NCBI GenBank assembly: GCA_023256615.1
Contig: JAGDXO010000020.1
Span: 3,587-64,561, forward strand
DNA: 60,975 nt
Origin: Thermoplasmata archaeon
GTDB lineage: Archaea; Thermoplasmatota; Thermoplasmata; Thermoplasmatales; GCA-001856825
Direction: 5' to 3'
Below, one piece after another: positions 52,096-60,638 of the stretch. Position 1 is the first letter of the stretch; the number at the start of each line of letters is the position of its first letter. Made by a program: the position numbers and the translations under genes. Below the pieces are notes generated by a model that was not told the DNA's origin, searched no databases, and saw only the letters and a list, made by a program, of their open reading frames with translations.

Positions 52096-53471
52096 TTCCA
52101 TTCTCCATTCTTTAATTTCGTGATTCCGTTTGTATAATGCTTCATTATATTCATCAATTTATCTTTAAAATCTTCTGGAATATAATTAGAATCGCAACAT
52201 TCAATGCAGTCATGAATTTTCTCAATGTGTTCATGAGGTTTTCCCACTTTCCCATTGCTCAATTTAAACATTGAGTGTTCTCTTTCATCATCATCCAGTC
52301 TATACAGCCTGTCCTTGTAATTATTTTTAAAATCATCTATATCCTCTTTTTTGTATTTAATAAGTGCAGGATCTATTGAGTTTGCTAGTAAGAATAGGAG
52401 AACTCCGTTGCATTTGCTGCATTTTCCACACGGTACTATATTGCCGCCCTCATAATGGCAACTGTGACATGATCTTTGAAGGGCAGCTATTTCTGGATAT
52501 CTGCTGAAAAGGATTCTCTCTTCCACATATCCGGATATGCCCCTGACCGCTGAAAAAAATATGGTGTTAAATTCCTTTATCTTGAAATATTCTGTGATCT
52601 TTTTATCAAATTCCATAGTCTGATCATATATACCGTAGAAATGCCTTATACCATTTTCTGGTTTCATATTTCTGGGATCGTCAAATTCATCTCCTTTCAT
52701 AACGTAAGAAATTCTTAACGCTCGAATATATGGCAATATTGTAAATATGTATACTGGAAATATAAACAATTGGATGGGGTATGTATCCGACCACATTTTT
52801 AATGCTCTTTCATTTAGCGCACTCACCCTTAGGTTCATTTCTCTATAGAATCGGTCTACCGTAGTCCAAGCTCTAATGGTATTCGGATCATTTTTCATCA
52901 TGTAATCATAAGCGGTTTTTGCAGTTCTCCAATGACCACCTGACTCATTTACATATATTGGAAAAACTTCTGATCCTATTTCTTTCATCATACCGTAGGT
53001 AAGAAGACTTTCCTTTCCTCCACTTGATAAAATTGCAACAGATCCGCCACCTTTTATCGGTTTTTTAACATCTGAAAATTTGAACTTCATATTAGGGATA
53101 TATTCTGCCTCTTCTTTATCAGGTTTATCTGGTAATAATTCTTTCTTGAAAAATTCAGGCCTCTTTATTAGCTTGTTTACGTATACCTCCGTGCTGTTAA
53201 TTCTCATCATTTCTTGAAAAAAATTATAGTCTTCCTTGTCAACTGGAAATTCAGCCTCTATTTCTCTGGTAAAAAGGGAATAATTAACCAGTGGCGCTAT
53301 TGAAATCAATCTTGCATCCTCTACTTCTATATCCAAAGGTCTTGAATATTTGATGAGTAGCTCACTAATTTCCCCATCAACCACATAACTTATTTTTATT
53401 TTACTCTTTGATATTTCTGGTTCCTTGATTGTAATATTGTTTATTGATACATACTTCCCTTCTTTATTCAA
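52092..53471 (-). CDS. PP-loop ATP-pyrophosphatase-fold protein, MurL-like
   Basis: This 459-residue protein has an N-terminal beta-rich part (about 1-135), a PP-loop SSGGKES (149-155) inside VAILSSGGKESLLTYGM, and a cysteine cluster C335xxC338...C348xxC351xxC354 (PCGKCSKC). The PP-loop binds ATP and releases pyrophosphate while activating a carboxylate or base. The domain order resembles MurL, which epimerises a glutamate residue in Xanthomonas peptidoglycan precursors, and more distantly QueC. It overlaps the DUF1611 gene by eight bases. In a cell-wall-less archaeon the substrate must differ. Family placement is moderate. Confidence 0.6.
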   Translation of the reverse strand: MNKEGKYVSINNITIKEPEISKSKIKISYVVDGEISELLIKYSRPLDIEVEDARLISIAPLVNYSLFTREIEAEFPVDKEDYNFFQEMMRINSTEVYVNKLIKRPEFFKKELLPDKPDKEEAEYIPNMKFKFSDVKKPIKGGGSVAILSSGGKESLLTYGMMKEIGSEVFPIYVNESGGHWRTAKTAYDYMMKNDPNTIRAWTTVDRFYREMNLRVSALNERALKMWSDTYPIQLFIFPVYIFTILPYIRALRISYVMKGDEFDDPRNMKPENGIRHFYGIYDQTMEFDKKITEYFKIKEFNTIFFSAVRGISGYVEERILFSRYPEIAALQRSCHSCHYEGGNIVPCGKCSKCNGVLLFLLANSIDPALIKYKKEDIDDFKNNYKDRLYRLDDDEREHSMFKLSNGKVGKPHEHIEKIHDCIECCDSNYIPEDFKDKLMNIMKHYTNGITKLKNGEWN

Positions 53472-54501
53472 TCTTTTCCACCACTTCAGCCAATTTTGTT
53501 ATTTCATTAAGTGGCTCAATAACAGGTATTCCATATTTGGTTTCATATTCTTTCTTGATTTTATCTATTTCATTCTTTGTCATTTTTTCAGTGTTCAAGG
53601 TTATTGCTACTACCTTTTTCCCAGAAAGTAATTGTAATATTGTAATTACCCTTCCCACATCAGGCATGGGATAATTTTCAAATCCATCAAGGAACTTCCT
53701 TCCAGGGGCGTCTTGAAGTATAATTGCATCTGGTCTTCCTGCTGCAATTATTTCGAAGCTGCCTGGATAGGCTGGATGAACAACGGAGCCCTGACCTTCC
53801 AGCAGAATGAAATCTGGTCTCCTTTCCTCCCAGGCCCTAACTACTTCGTGCTCTATTGCTCCTGCTACGAAATCATTAATTGTTGCATCTATAACAGTTC
53901 CATATTCAACTCCCTGCATCCATGCTGTCTGTCCAGTTCCAATCATTTCTGCCTTTTTTCCACGTTTTTGAAGCTCTTTCCACAGCAGAATAGTAGTGGT
54001 CCTCTTTCCAATTGCACTGTCAGTCCCGAGAATTGCTATTTTTTTAGCTCTTACTTCCTCTATTTTACCCGTGAATGGGAACTTCCTGTCTCTGAAAATT
54101 TTTCTGACATCTATTAATTCTACTCCTTTTTCATTCGCTAATTTTGAAATTTCAGGGTCCTCAGATAGAAATTCATGCAGACCGTTTACCACACCGAGAC
54201 CTTTGTTTATCGCATCTATGATAATTTTCCTGTATTCTGGAGGCAAATAACCGCCATCTGTTGCTGCCCCTATCGCAATGTATTTTGGTGAATAGATCAT
54301 TGCCTCTTCTAGCTTTGTAACTATGGGAATATTCTTTTTCCTTCCCTCAAGAAATTCTCCTGCGTCTCTTCCAGCCAGCTTGGAATCGATGACAGCAACT
54401 ACCTGATATCTCCCAGAATACCTCACCAGACCATGAGCAGTTTTACCATAAGTGCTCCCAAATACACCTTCTGCGAGTACCACTATCTTATCCATTATCA
54501 A
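53464..54501 (-). CDS. DUF1611 family P-loop protein (DgcN-like)
   Basis: This 345-residue protein has an N-terminal Rossmann-like domain (VVLAEGVFGSTYGKTAHGLVR) and a C-terminal P-loop domain with GTDSAIGKRT (159-168), ILLEGQGSVVHPAYPG and LQDAPGRK. These are DUF1611 features. A proteobacterial and haloarchaeal member, DgcN, acts as a D-glutamate N-acetyltransferase in D-glutamate breakdown; others are placed with dipeptide epimerases. It overlaps both neighbours (4 and 8 bases). With the MurL-like protein it suggests glutamate-stereochemistry or amino-acid modification. Confidence 0.75.
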   Translation of the reverse strand: MIMDKIVVLAEGVFGSTYGKTAHGLVRYSGRYQVVAVIDSKLAGRDAGEFLEGRKKNIPIVTKLEEAMIYSPKYIAIGAATDGGYLPPEYRKIIIDAINKGLGVVNGLHEFLSEDPEISKLANEKGVELIDVRKIFRDRKFPFTGKIEEVRAKKIAILGTDSAIGKRTTTILLWKELQKRGKKAEMIGTGQTAWMQGVEYGTVIDATINDFVAGAIEHEVVRAWEERRPDFILLEGQGSVVHPAYPGSFEIIAAGRPDAIILQDAPGRKFLDGFENYPMPDVGRVITILQLLSGKKVVAITLNTEKMTKNEIDKIKKEYETKYGIPVIEPLNEITKLAEVVEKIE

Positions 54502-55442
54502 GCCCTGCCAGTTATTACCGCAACATATAAATTTTCCTCAGGAAATTTTATTGTGTTCTTAATTGCCTCAAGAGGCGCTGTACTAGCTGGAAGCACGTTC
54601 AATCCTATTTCTTTTTTTATCAGGCGTTTGTAGTATATCATTTTGTTATCTGAAATATATTCCGCAAATCCATTTGATTCCCTTATTGCCTTTAACCCTA
54701 TTTCACCATCATATGCATGAGATGCAATTAACGGTTCATTTATTGATGACTCGACAAGACTCTCAGGTTTCAGGTCCCTCAATTGAGACTTATCCTTGAA
54801 GGCCTTGACGATAGGATTACCACCAGTAGTGCTGGCACCTAACATCCTAGGGATTTTGTCTGTGAGACCAGCCTTTTTTAAATTTAGGAAACCTATGTAT
54901 ATGCCTGCAAGCGTTGTTCCATTTCCTACCGGAACTGCCACAGCATCTGGAGCCCTGCCGAATTGCTGAAATAACTCGTAAGAGATCCTTGAATATGCTT
55001 CATAGCTGAGGTCTGTAGTTGCGTTTCCAGGATTTGCGTCATACCAGTTGTTGTCATGGGCAATATCTCTGCTCATTTCCACTGCATCTTCGTATGCCCC
55101 TGATACCTCATTGACAATGGCCCCATTTTGCCTCATCACTTCAACCTTTGGAGTATGGTATCTCTCGGGGACAAATACTTCTGCCTTCAAACCAAAAAGT
55201 CTTGAATAATAGGACATAGCAATTCCATAGTTACCGCAAGTACCTATCGATACTGTATCATACCCTTTCTCAATTGCATACTTCACATGTCTTAAGGCAG
55301 CCCTATCCTTATGAGTACCTGATGGGTTTACACCTTCAAATTTCAAAAAAATTTTCTTGAAGGAGAAGAGCTGCTCTAAATACTTGGCACGGAAAACAGG
55401 CGTGCCACCTGGATCAGAATCTTCGCTCGCTTCTTCCATCAA
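54498..55442 (-). CDS. PLP-dependent fold-type II enzyme, threonine synthase-like
   Basis: This 314-residue enzyme has the PLP lysine in SGTHKDRAAL (Lys45), the loop TCGNYGIAMS, and the glycine-rich phosphate site VPVGNGTTLAG. The pattern is closest to threonine synthase, but it is short, lacking about 40-90 residues relative to most threonine synthases, and related folds include cysteate synthase and diaminopropionate or serine/threonine lyases. It is the first gene of the three-gene cassette with DUF1611 and the PP-loop protein. Substrate is open. Confidence 0.75.
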   Translation of the reverse strand: MMEEASEDSDPGGTPVFRAKYLEQLFSFKKIFLKFEGVNPSGTHKDRAALRHVKYAIEKGYDTVSIGTCGNYGIAMSYYSRLFGLKAEVFVPERYHTPKVEVMRQNGAIVNEVSGAYEDAVEMSRDIAHDNNWYDANPGNATTDLSYEAYSRISYELFQQFGRAPDAVAVPVGNGTTLAGIYIGFLNLKKAGLTDKIPRMLGASTTGGNPIVKAFKDKSQLRDLKPESLVESSINEPLIASHAYDGEIGLKAIRESNGFAEYISDNKMIYYKRLIKKEIGLNVLPASTAPLEAIKNTIKFPEENLYVAVITGRA

Positions 55443-55593
55443 ATTTACCTAGTCCTCCTTAGAGGTCAAGGCTATGAGTTAATTATTCTATAAAAATATT
55501 TTGAATGTAGAATTTTCAAGATCCCGGAATTTCCAGTGGAAAATGATGTAATTCAATTGTATGGGAAAAAGATATGTGTTACAATAAAATAAT

Positions 55594-56031
55594 GTGTTAA
55601 TGTTTGAAATCCTCGTCAGACTGAAAAACTCACCCTCTGGTCAGGACCTCGACCTTACCCTTTTTGAGTTCCTATCTGATATTGGCTATATAGAAGAAAG
55701 AGGAAGTAATCTTTATCCAGGGATAAAACAAAGTATACCGTTCAGGCTTTTCAAGGAATGCTTTCTAGAGAGGTCCGATAAGGTTTGGCCCGTTAATGAA
55801 CTGCTTGTCTATCTGAATACTTCTAAACCAACTTTATACAGATATCTTAACCGGCTAAAGTCTCTGGATATAATACAGGAAGTTCAGCTTGGTAAAGAAA
55901 AAGGTTATGTTTTAAGATACAATTCACTTTCCCTAGCCTGGAATTTCGTGGAGTCAAATGTAAAGATTGCCATGGACAATTACAGGAGGACTATTGAAAG
56001 TATACAGAAAATGGTTGGTGAAAAAAAATGA
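55594..56031 (+). CDS. Winged-helix regulator
   Basis: This 145-residue protein carries a winged helix in its middle: WPVNELLVYLNTSKPTLYRYLNRLKSLDIIQ, with the recognition helix KPTLYRYLNRL, and a C-terminal helix that may dimerise. The N-terminal 50 residues are not recognised. The start may be GTG 55594 or ATG 55600 (MFEILVRLK). It overlaps the next gene by four bases and is divergent from the PLP/DUF1611/PP-loop cassette, so it may control that cassette (inference). Confidence 0.78.
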   Translation: MLMFEILVRLKNSPSGQDLDLTLFEFLSDIGYIEERGSNLYPGIKQSIPFRLFKECFLERSDKVWPVNELLVYLNTSKPTLYRYLNRLKSLDIIQEVQLGKEKGYVLRYNSLSLAWNFVESNVKIAMDNYRRTIESIQKMVGEKK

Positions 56032-56285
56032 TTACTCAATTGACAAAAGGCTCAAGATATAAAATTATTTCAGCAAGTTCAACAGATGAGAATTTTACGA
56101 CAGAGGGTATTTTGGAAGGTTTTATAACTATGGGTGAAGAACCAGCACTTCTAATCAGTATGACAGATGAGGAAAAGAGGAAGCTGAGAATAATTCCAGT
56201 TAATGCAATTCTTATGATAGATATAATAGAGCATAACGAAGAAAAAGAGAAAGAGGATAAAGGGGATACAAGTTATATAAGTTGA
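56028..56285 (+). CDS. Small beta-barrel (Sm/SH3-like) protein
   Basis: This 85-residue protein has a run of short beta strands: GSRYKIISAS, then TTEGILEGFITMGEEPALLISM, then RIIPVNAILMIDIIE, with a charged Glu/Lys tail. The pattern resembles an Sm-like or SH3-like barrel, for example the GxLxGF block, but the Sm2 motif is not clear. It is overlapped by the winged-helix gene (ATGA), so the pair probably works together. Nucleic-acid binding is a guess. Confidence 0.6.
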   Translation: MITQLTKGSRYKIISASSTDENFTTEGILEGFITMGEEPALLISMTDEEKRKLRIIPVNAILMIDIIEHNEEKEKEDKGDTSYIS

Positions 56286-56782
56286 AATTTCTTCAACTCT
56301 TCATAAATAGGTCCCTTCGGAGTGAGGATTGATTTAAAAAGGGAAAAATGGTCTACTTTCTGTTTTAAGAAGTATTTATTTTTGTATTCGTCAATAATAT
56401 TCTTCAGATCTGCGTAATTTCTGATTCTTAATAAAGTAATATGGGGAGTGAATGGATGATCCCTGCTTATTTCCTTTGTAGCTATGTCTGTTTCATCTGC
56501 AAGGCTACTAAGAATATCTTCAGGAAAAGCCCTTAAAAATAATATTCTCGCTTTTCTTTCATTTGGGAATGCACCCATTCCCCGAAGTTCAAGATCAAAG
56601 CTTTTAAATTTTATTAATTCCAGGGAGCTTATAATTTTGCTTGGATCCATAACTTCACCTAAAAATTTTAGAGTTAAATGTATATTTTCCACCCCTACAG
56701 CTTTTCCATAGGTTCCCAATTTAGATAATATATCGTATAATTCAGGGTTAGGAACTATTTTTATTGCAATGAATAGACGCAT
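56273..56782 (-). CDS. thpR: RNA 2',3'-cyclic phosphodiesterase ThpR
   Basis: This 169-residue 2H phosphoesterase has both catalytic HxTx motifs, HLTLKFLGEV and HITLLRIR, as expected for the archaeal LigT/ThpR family that opens 2',3'-cyclic phosphates on RNA. The start MRLFIAIKI is typical. Its end overlaps the small barrel gene by 13 bases, tail to tail. It shares a short divergent promoter region with gcvH. Confidence 0.92.
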   Translation of the reverse strand: MRLFIAIKIVPNPELYDILSKLGTYGKAVGVENIHLTLKFLGEVMDPSKIISSLELIKFKSFDLELRGMGAFPNERKARILFLRAFPEDILSSLADETDIATKEISRDHPFTPHITLLRIRNYADLKNIIDEYKNKYFLKQKVDHFSLFKSILTPKGPIYEELKKFQLI

Positions 56783-56821
56783 AATATATGATAGAAACGT
56801 ATAGCAAAATTTTTTTCCTCA

Positions 56822-57214
56822 ATGTTATTCACAATTATGATCGTGAAAGATGGTCTCTTCTACACAAAAACTCACGAGTGGGTAAAGCTTGAGGGAGACG
56901 TAGCTACAATAGGAATCACTGATTTTGCCCAGAACCAGCTTACAGATATTGTATATGTTGATCTTCCTAAGATAGGAGCCATGCTTAAAGCTGGAGATGT
57001 TGCTGGAACAGTTGAAAGTGTTAAATCGGCTGAGGATTTTTATTCTCCTTTAACCGGCAAAGTCACTGATGTCAATAAAACCCTCGAAAAAACCCCCGAA
57101 GCCATAAACAAGGATGCTTACTCTGCTTGGCTTTACAAAATGAAAGTCAGTAATCCCTCTGAAGTCAATTCCATGATGAAGAAGGAGGATTACGAGAAAT
57201 TTATTAAAAAATGA
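56822..57214 (+). CDS. gcvH: Glycine cleavage system H protein
   Basis: This protein of about 125-130 residues is the lipoyl carrier of the glycine cleavage system. It has FYTKTHEWVKLEGD, GITDFAQNQLTDIVYVDLP and the lipoylation site ESVKSAED, with the central Lys as acceptor. The first ATG (56822) adds a hydrophobic pentapeptide; the ATG at 56837 (MIVKDGLFY) is equally plausible. No T or P protein gene is in the window. It may also serve other lipoate functions. Confidence 0.93.
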   Translation: MLFTIMIVKDGLFYTKTHEWVKLEGDVATIGITDFAQNQLTDIVYVDLPKIGAMLKAGDVAGTVESVKSAEDFYSPLTGKVTDVNKTLEKTPEAINKDAYSAWLYKMKVSNPSEVNSMMKKEDYEKFIKK

Positions 57215-57219
57215 AGTAG

Positions 57220-57819
57220 ATGTCCTGGATCCAGAAAAGAAGATCTGATTCGTACTATCAGAAAGCAAAAAAAGAGGGATTTAGAAGTAGGGCTTCATAT
57301 AAATTGATACAGATAAACGAGAAGTTTAATTTAATCAAGAATGGAAGGAAAATACTGGATCTGGGTGCTTCTCCAGGAGGTTGGAGCCAAGTAATTGCTT
57401 CTCTAAATCAGGATGGTTTAAATGTAGCGGTGGATATTATACCAATGCCCCCTCTCTCCGGAGTTATTTTTTTAAAAGCGGACATATTTTCACCTGATAT
57501 TGGAGAAAAATTGTTAAATAAATCAGAATTTGGCTATGACCTGATATTATCAGATATTCTTATGCATACCTCTGGTGACAAGTCAATTGATCACGCAAAC
57601 TCGTATTTTATATTGAAAAGAATTTTAGAAATTAGCAACATGGTCCTAAATGAGAATGGGAAAGTACTTGCCAAAATGCTGCAAGGTGATCTAACTGAAA
57701 ATATAAAGCAGGAATATTCAAAGCAATTCAGGAGGGTTAGAATAACTAAGCCCCCATCATCTTTGCCTAGTTCTCCTGAAATTTATATTCTGGCAGAAGG
57801 GTTTTCAAAAAAGCAGTAA
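57220..57819 (+). CDS. rlmE: 23S rRNA 2'-O-methyltransferase RlmE (FtsJ)
   Basis: This 199-residue AdoMet methyltransferase modifies a uridine ribose in 23S rRNA. It has RSRASYKLIQINEKF with the catalytic Lys, the AdoMet motif LDLGASPGGWSQV, the Asp of LILSDILMH and a late KMLQ Lys; this gives the K-D-K-E set of the family. Length is normal. It starts five bases after gcvH. Its end overlaps the convergent gene by 53 bases, which is unusually long for this window. Confidence 0.93.
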   Translation: MSWIQKRRSDSYYQKAKKEGFRSRASYKLIQINEKFNLIKNGRKILDLGASPGGWSQVIASLNQDGLNVAVDIIPMPPLSGVIFLKADIFSPDIGEKLLNKSEFGYDLILSDILMHTSGDKSIDHANSYFILKRILEISNMVLNENGKVLAKMLQGDLTENIKQEYSKQFRRVRITKPPSSLPSSPEIYILAEGFSKKQ

Positions 57820-58402
57820 CTCCATTCAATCTTTCAACATCTATTATAACTATTGTATCTATATTCAAATTTTTTACAATAGCTTCAGCCATGAATTTCT
57901 CTCTCTCCCTTTCCATTTTAAGGTAACCTCTTCTATTAACATACTTATCCCAATCATTACTGAATGATTCGGGATCTGAGAGATTCCATCTCCTCTTGAT
58001 CAATCTTTTCTTTTTTAGACTCAGCAATATAATATCAAAAATACTCACATTTTCAACAAATAGATCTTCATATTGACCTGATGGTATATCTATCCCCCTG
58101 ATTATCAGGTTATTATTATCTGCATATTCAATAGCTTTTATAAATGCCTCTGGTGGGATAGATGTTTCCCCAAAATTTCTCATATGATATTCATAAATAA
58201 TTTCGATATCATCCATCTCAATTTCGTAAGGATGTTTCAAGAAGTCCCTGAGACCTTCTACCTCCTCGTCAGTAATTGATATCAAAATTTGTTTGAAATT
58301 ACCTTTTTTAATCTCTTCCTCAACTATTTCACCATAATTTTTTAATCCCTTTACAATTCCGACTATTTCGAGCGTGAATTGCCCTTCAATCTTTAGCTTC
58401 AA
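57767..58402 (-). CDS. Hypothetical protein
   Basis: This 211-residue protein has alternating strands and helices (FTLEIVGIVKGLKNYG, ILISITDEEVEGLRDFL, then IPPEAFIKAIEYADNNNLIIRGIDIPSGQ) and a C-terminal stretch IDTIVIIDVERLNGV. The IPPEA-to-DIP block vaguely recalls TraB-like proteins, but other TraB features are not seen. It overlaps the HTH gene by four bases, so the two are an operon, and its 3' end overlaps rlmE by 53 bases. Confidence 0.55.
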   Translation of the reverse strand: MKLKIEGQFTLEIVGIVKGLKNYGEIVEEEIKKGNFKQILISITDEEVEGLRDFLKHPYEIEMDDIEIIYEYHMRNFGETSIPPEAFIKAIEYADNNNLIIRGIDIPSGQYEDLFVENVSIFDIILLSLKKKRLIKRRWNLSDPESFSNDWDKYVNRRGYLKMEREREKFMAEAIVKNLNIDTIVIIDVERLNGVTAFLKTLLPEYKFQEN

Positions 58403-59343
58403 ATGATTCTTCTCTCCCTTATAACTTCCTTCATTTCCTCTTTATCCTGGAATTCTTCTAGCTCTGAATAATAAATTATTGGTATATCTCTCTGAACTAT
58501 TTTATTCTTTGAACTTTTAACAATGATAAAACTTTCCCTCTCCATCATCTCTGATAGTTTTCTCATATATTCCATCCTTCTATTGATCCGCATTGTTTCT
58601 TCCTCAATACCTCCAAGGAATACGGACTCACTATCTTCCATCAGGAAATTCATTATTGATTTTTTGAATGGATATATGGAGAAACCTTTCCTCTGTATCT
58701 CGAAATTAACCAGTCTCTCAAATTCCCTCATTTTCTTATATGCTGGTGCTATATTTTCTTCCTCCAGTTTCCACAAAAATGATACTCTGCTCATTATTTC
58801 TTCGTCAAGAAATTCCTCCATTTTCAAGGCTGTATCAACAGATGCCGACATACCGGCTTCATACATCAAAATGGCCCGTCTGGATGTCCCAACGGCATTG
58901 GCTATATCCCCAAGTGACAACATTTTCTCTTCCCTGATTTTCCTAAGTTTTTCAGAGTCAAGATTTACATAGAAACCTCCTGGTCCCGCTTTAACTAAAG
59001 GTTCCTCTTCGTTCTCTATATATGAAATGAATGTGCTAGGTGATACAACAGGCAATGCGTGCCTTGTATATACTACGCCATCTTCTATCTTCTCGTTCCT
59101 GTTGTATAGGCTTATAACCAGTGGATAGGCGTTGGTATATTTTGCTAGCGCAGTTAAGGCATTGGAAACCTCTTCAGTGAGAAGCCCTACATTTGGTATT
59201 ATTTTAATTAAAAGTATCTTTTCTTTCATTCTCAAAACCAAATCAAATGAGTAAGAAAGTTCTGGATCTGTACATAGTAATCTGTATCCCTGTCTATCTA
59301 CAGATTTCTTTATAGAATTAAGAATTAAGATCCTCTGATCCAC
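58399..59343 (-). CDS. HTH-type regulator with N-terminal nuclease-like fold (COG1395)
   Basis: This 314-residue protein has an N-terminal region (about 1-95) with alternating strands like a restriction-endonuclease-type fold (DLVLRMKEKILLIKIIPN) but no full catalytic triad, a Cro/C1 HTH (LRKIREEKMLSLGDIANAVGTSRRAILMYEAG, about 132-163) and a C-terminal helical part. This matches archaeal COG1395 regulators. Its target is unknown. It is cotranscribed with the hypothetical protein downstream. Confidence 0.82.
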   Translation of the reverse strand: MDQRILILNSIKKSVDRQGYRLLCTDPELSYSFDLVLRMKEKILLIKIIPNVGLLTEEVSNALTALAKYTNAYPLVISLYNRNEKIEDGVVYTRHALPVVSPSTFISYIENEEEPLVKAGPGGFYVNLDSEKLRKIREEKMLSLGDIANAVGTSRRAILMYEAGMSASVDTALKMEEFLDEEIMSRVSFLWKLEEENIAPAYKKMREFERLVNFEIQRKGFSIYPFKKSIMNFLMEDSESVFLGGIEEETMRINRRMEYMRKLSEMMERESFIIVKSSKNKIVQRDIPIIYYSELEEFQDKEEMKEVIRERRII

Positions 59344-59366
59344 ACGGTATAAGGAAAAATAAATAT

Positions 59367-59885
59367 TTAAATACTACCCTTTTTAACATCTTTTATATTG
59401 ACAAGACTAAATAATTCTATACCTTCCTGTTCAAGATTCTCTCTGGCACCTTCCTGTCTATCTACGACCACAACAACTCTATCAGTTCTGACACCCTTTT
59501 CTTTAAGCCTTGTAACTGCTTTTAAAATGGTTGAGCCCGTGGTTGTCACGTCTTCAACAAATGTTATTATCTCACCATAAACTAATTCTCCTTCTACCAT
59601 TTTTTCAAGTCCATATTCCTTCTTTTCCTTTCTTACAATTATTAGATTTTTGCCAGTTTCCATTGAAACTGCAACTCCAAAAGGAACAGCCCCAAGTTCG
59701 ACAGCCGCCACTTTGTCCCCTGTAATTAACTGTGCAGCTTTCCTTGACACAATTTTCAAGAAATAGGGATTTAGTAAGGCAGACTTTACATCTACATAGA
59801 AATCAGAAGTGGCACCTGACGAAAGTGTGAATTTACCGAACTTTATGTTTCCATTCTTTACCAAAAAATCAGCTATTTCATCCAT
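59367..59885 (-). CDS. pyrE: Orotate phosphoribosyltransferase
   Basis: This 172-residue enzyme makes orotidine 5'-phosphate from orotate and PRPP. The PRPP-binding loop is FVEDVTTTGSTILKAV, and FTLSSGATSDFYVDVK is the orotate-binding block; RKEKKEYG carries the mobile-loop lysines. Length and motifs are standard for archaeal PyrE. The neighbouring tRNA-Asn gene is divergent. Confidence 0.95.
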   Translation of the reverse strand: MDEIADFLVKNGNIKFGKFTLSSGATSDFYVDVKSALLNPYFLKIVSRKAAQLITGDKVAAVELGAVPFGVAVSMETGKNLIIVRKEKKEYGLEKMVEGELVYGEIITFVEDVTTTGSTILKAVTRLKEKGVRTDRVVVVVDRQEGARENLEQEGIELFSLVNIKDVKKGSI

Positions 59886-59933
59886 ATCGGTATATTGATT
59901 ATCCCTATTTTTTTCTTGTCATCACTTAATAGC

Positions 59934-59944
59934 AAATATTTTTA
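59934..59944 (+). promoter_or_regulatory. TATA box of tRNA-Asn
   Basis: AAATATTTTTA lies 24-34 bases upstream of the first base of tRNA-Asn, the correct distance for a TATA/box A element driving this single tRNA gene. Confidence 0.6.
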
Positions 59945-59967
59945 ATGATGTATCATTTTCCCTATTA

Positions 59968-60040
59968 GCCGCCGTAGCTTAGTCGGTAGAGCACCCGGCT
60001 GTTAACCGGGAGGTCACCGGTTCGAGCCCGGTCGGCGGCG
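59968..60040 (+). tRNA. tRNA-Asn (anticodon GTT)
   Basis: The sequence folds with GCCGCCG/CGGCGGC acceptor stem and G discriminator, D-arm with AGTCGGTAGA, anticodon stem CCCGG/CCGGG around loop CTGTTAA (anticodon GTT), and T-arm with GGTTCGAGCCC. CCA is not encoded. A change in base composition and an integrase remnant begin right after its 3' end, so this tRNA is the probable attachment site of an integrated element. Confidence 0.97.
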
Positions 60041-60046
60041 TATGGT

Positions 60047-60638
60047 TCATAGCAGTTTCACCTCCGCTAGAAAAAAGTCCGGCTGCTTCTTCCGGAACAC
60101 CTCCAGAGCGTCTTTCTGATCAACCTGCATATATCTCTTGGTTGTGTCCAGTTTCTCATGTCCCAGGATCAGGCGGATGACCTCCAGATCATATCCCTGC
60201 TGATACAGAAAGCGGGCATAGAACCTCCTTGCCATGTGCGGTGAGAAGTGTACCCCTGCCCTCTTTGACAGCTGATAGACATCGACCCTCAAGCCATCGT
60301 ATGTGAGCGGTTCTCCGTACATATTGGTGAACAGGGCATTCACTCCCGGTTTTGTTCTGCGAACCCTGAGGTACTCGGGAAGCGTACCCCTCCTTATGCT
60401 CTCCGGGAGATAGACATCCCTGGTCTTCTGGCCCTTTCCTGTGACCCTGAGGACGTCGTCATGGATATCATCCAGTGTTATCTTCCTCAGTTCATTTATC
60501 CTTATGCTTCCCCAGTATCCCCATTATCTCCTTTAGCTGGTAGAATCGTCCGCCGTAGTAGGGGAAAGTTGATAGCATTATTGTCGAAATGACAATCATT
60601 TCCTCGCATATAACTATTTTTGATTGCCGAATCAGAAA
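60047..60638 (-). pseudogene. Tyrosine recombinase/integrase, frameshifted and N-terminally truncated
   Basis: The C-terminal frame (60047 to about 60515) encodes a full catalytic domain: GSIRINEL with the first Arg, GKGQKTRDV with Lys, HMARRF (HxxR), LGHEKLDTT and KRYMQV with the Tyr nucleophile. Upstream, a second frame (60492-60638) encodes EEMIVISTIMLSTF and FYQLKEIMGILG. Removing one G from a GGGG run (60510-60513 on the plus strand as CCCC) joins them as GILGSIRINEL. The N-terminal core-binding domain is missing; a TGA precedes the remnant. A sequencing error at the G run would leave only the truncation. Confidence 0.75.

Noticed and set aside
57767-58402. TraB/PrgY family assignment for the hypothetical gene
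   Set aside because: Only a short IPPEA-to-DIP similarity by eye; the GxxH and other TraB motifs are not seen.
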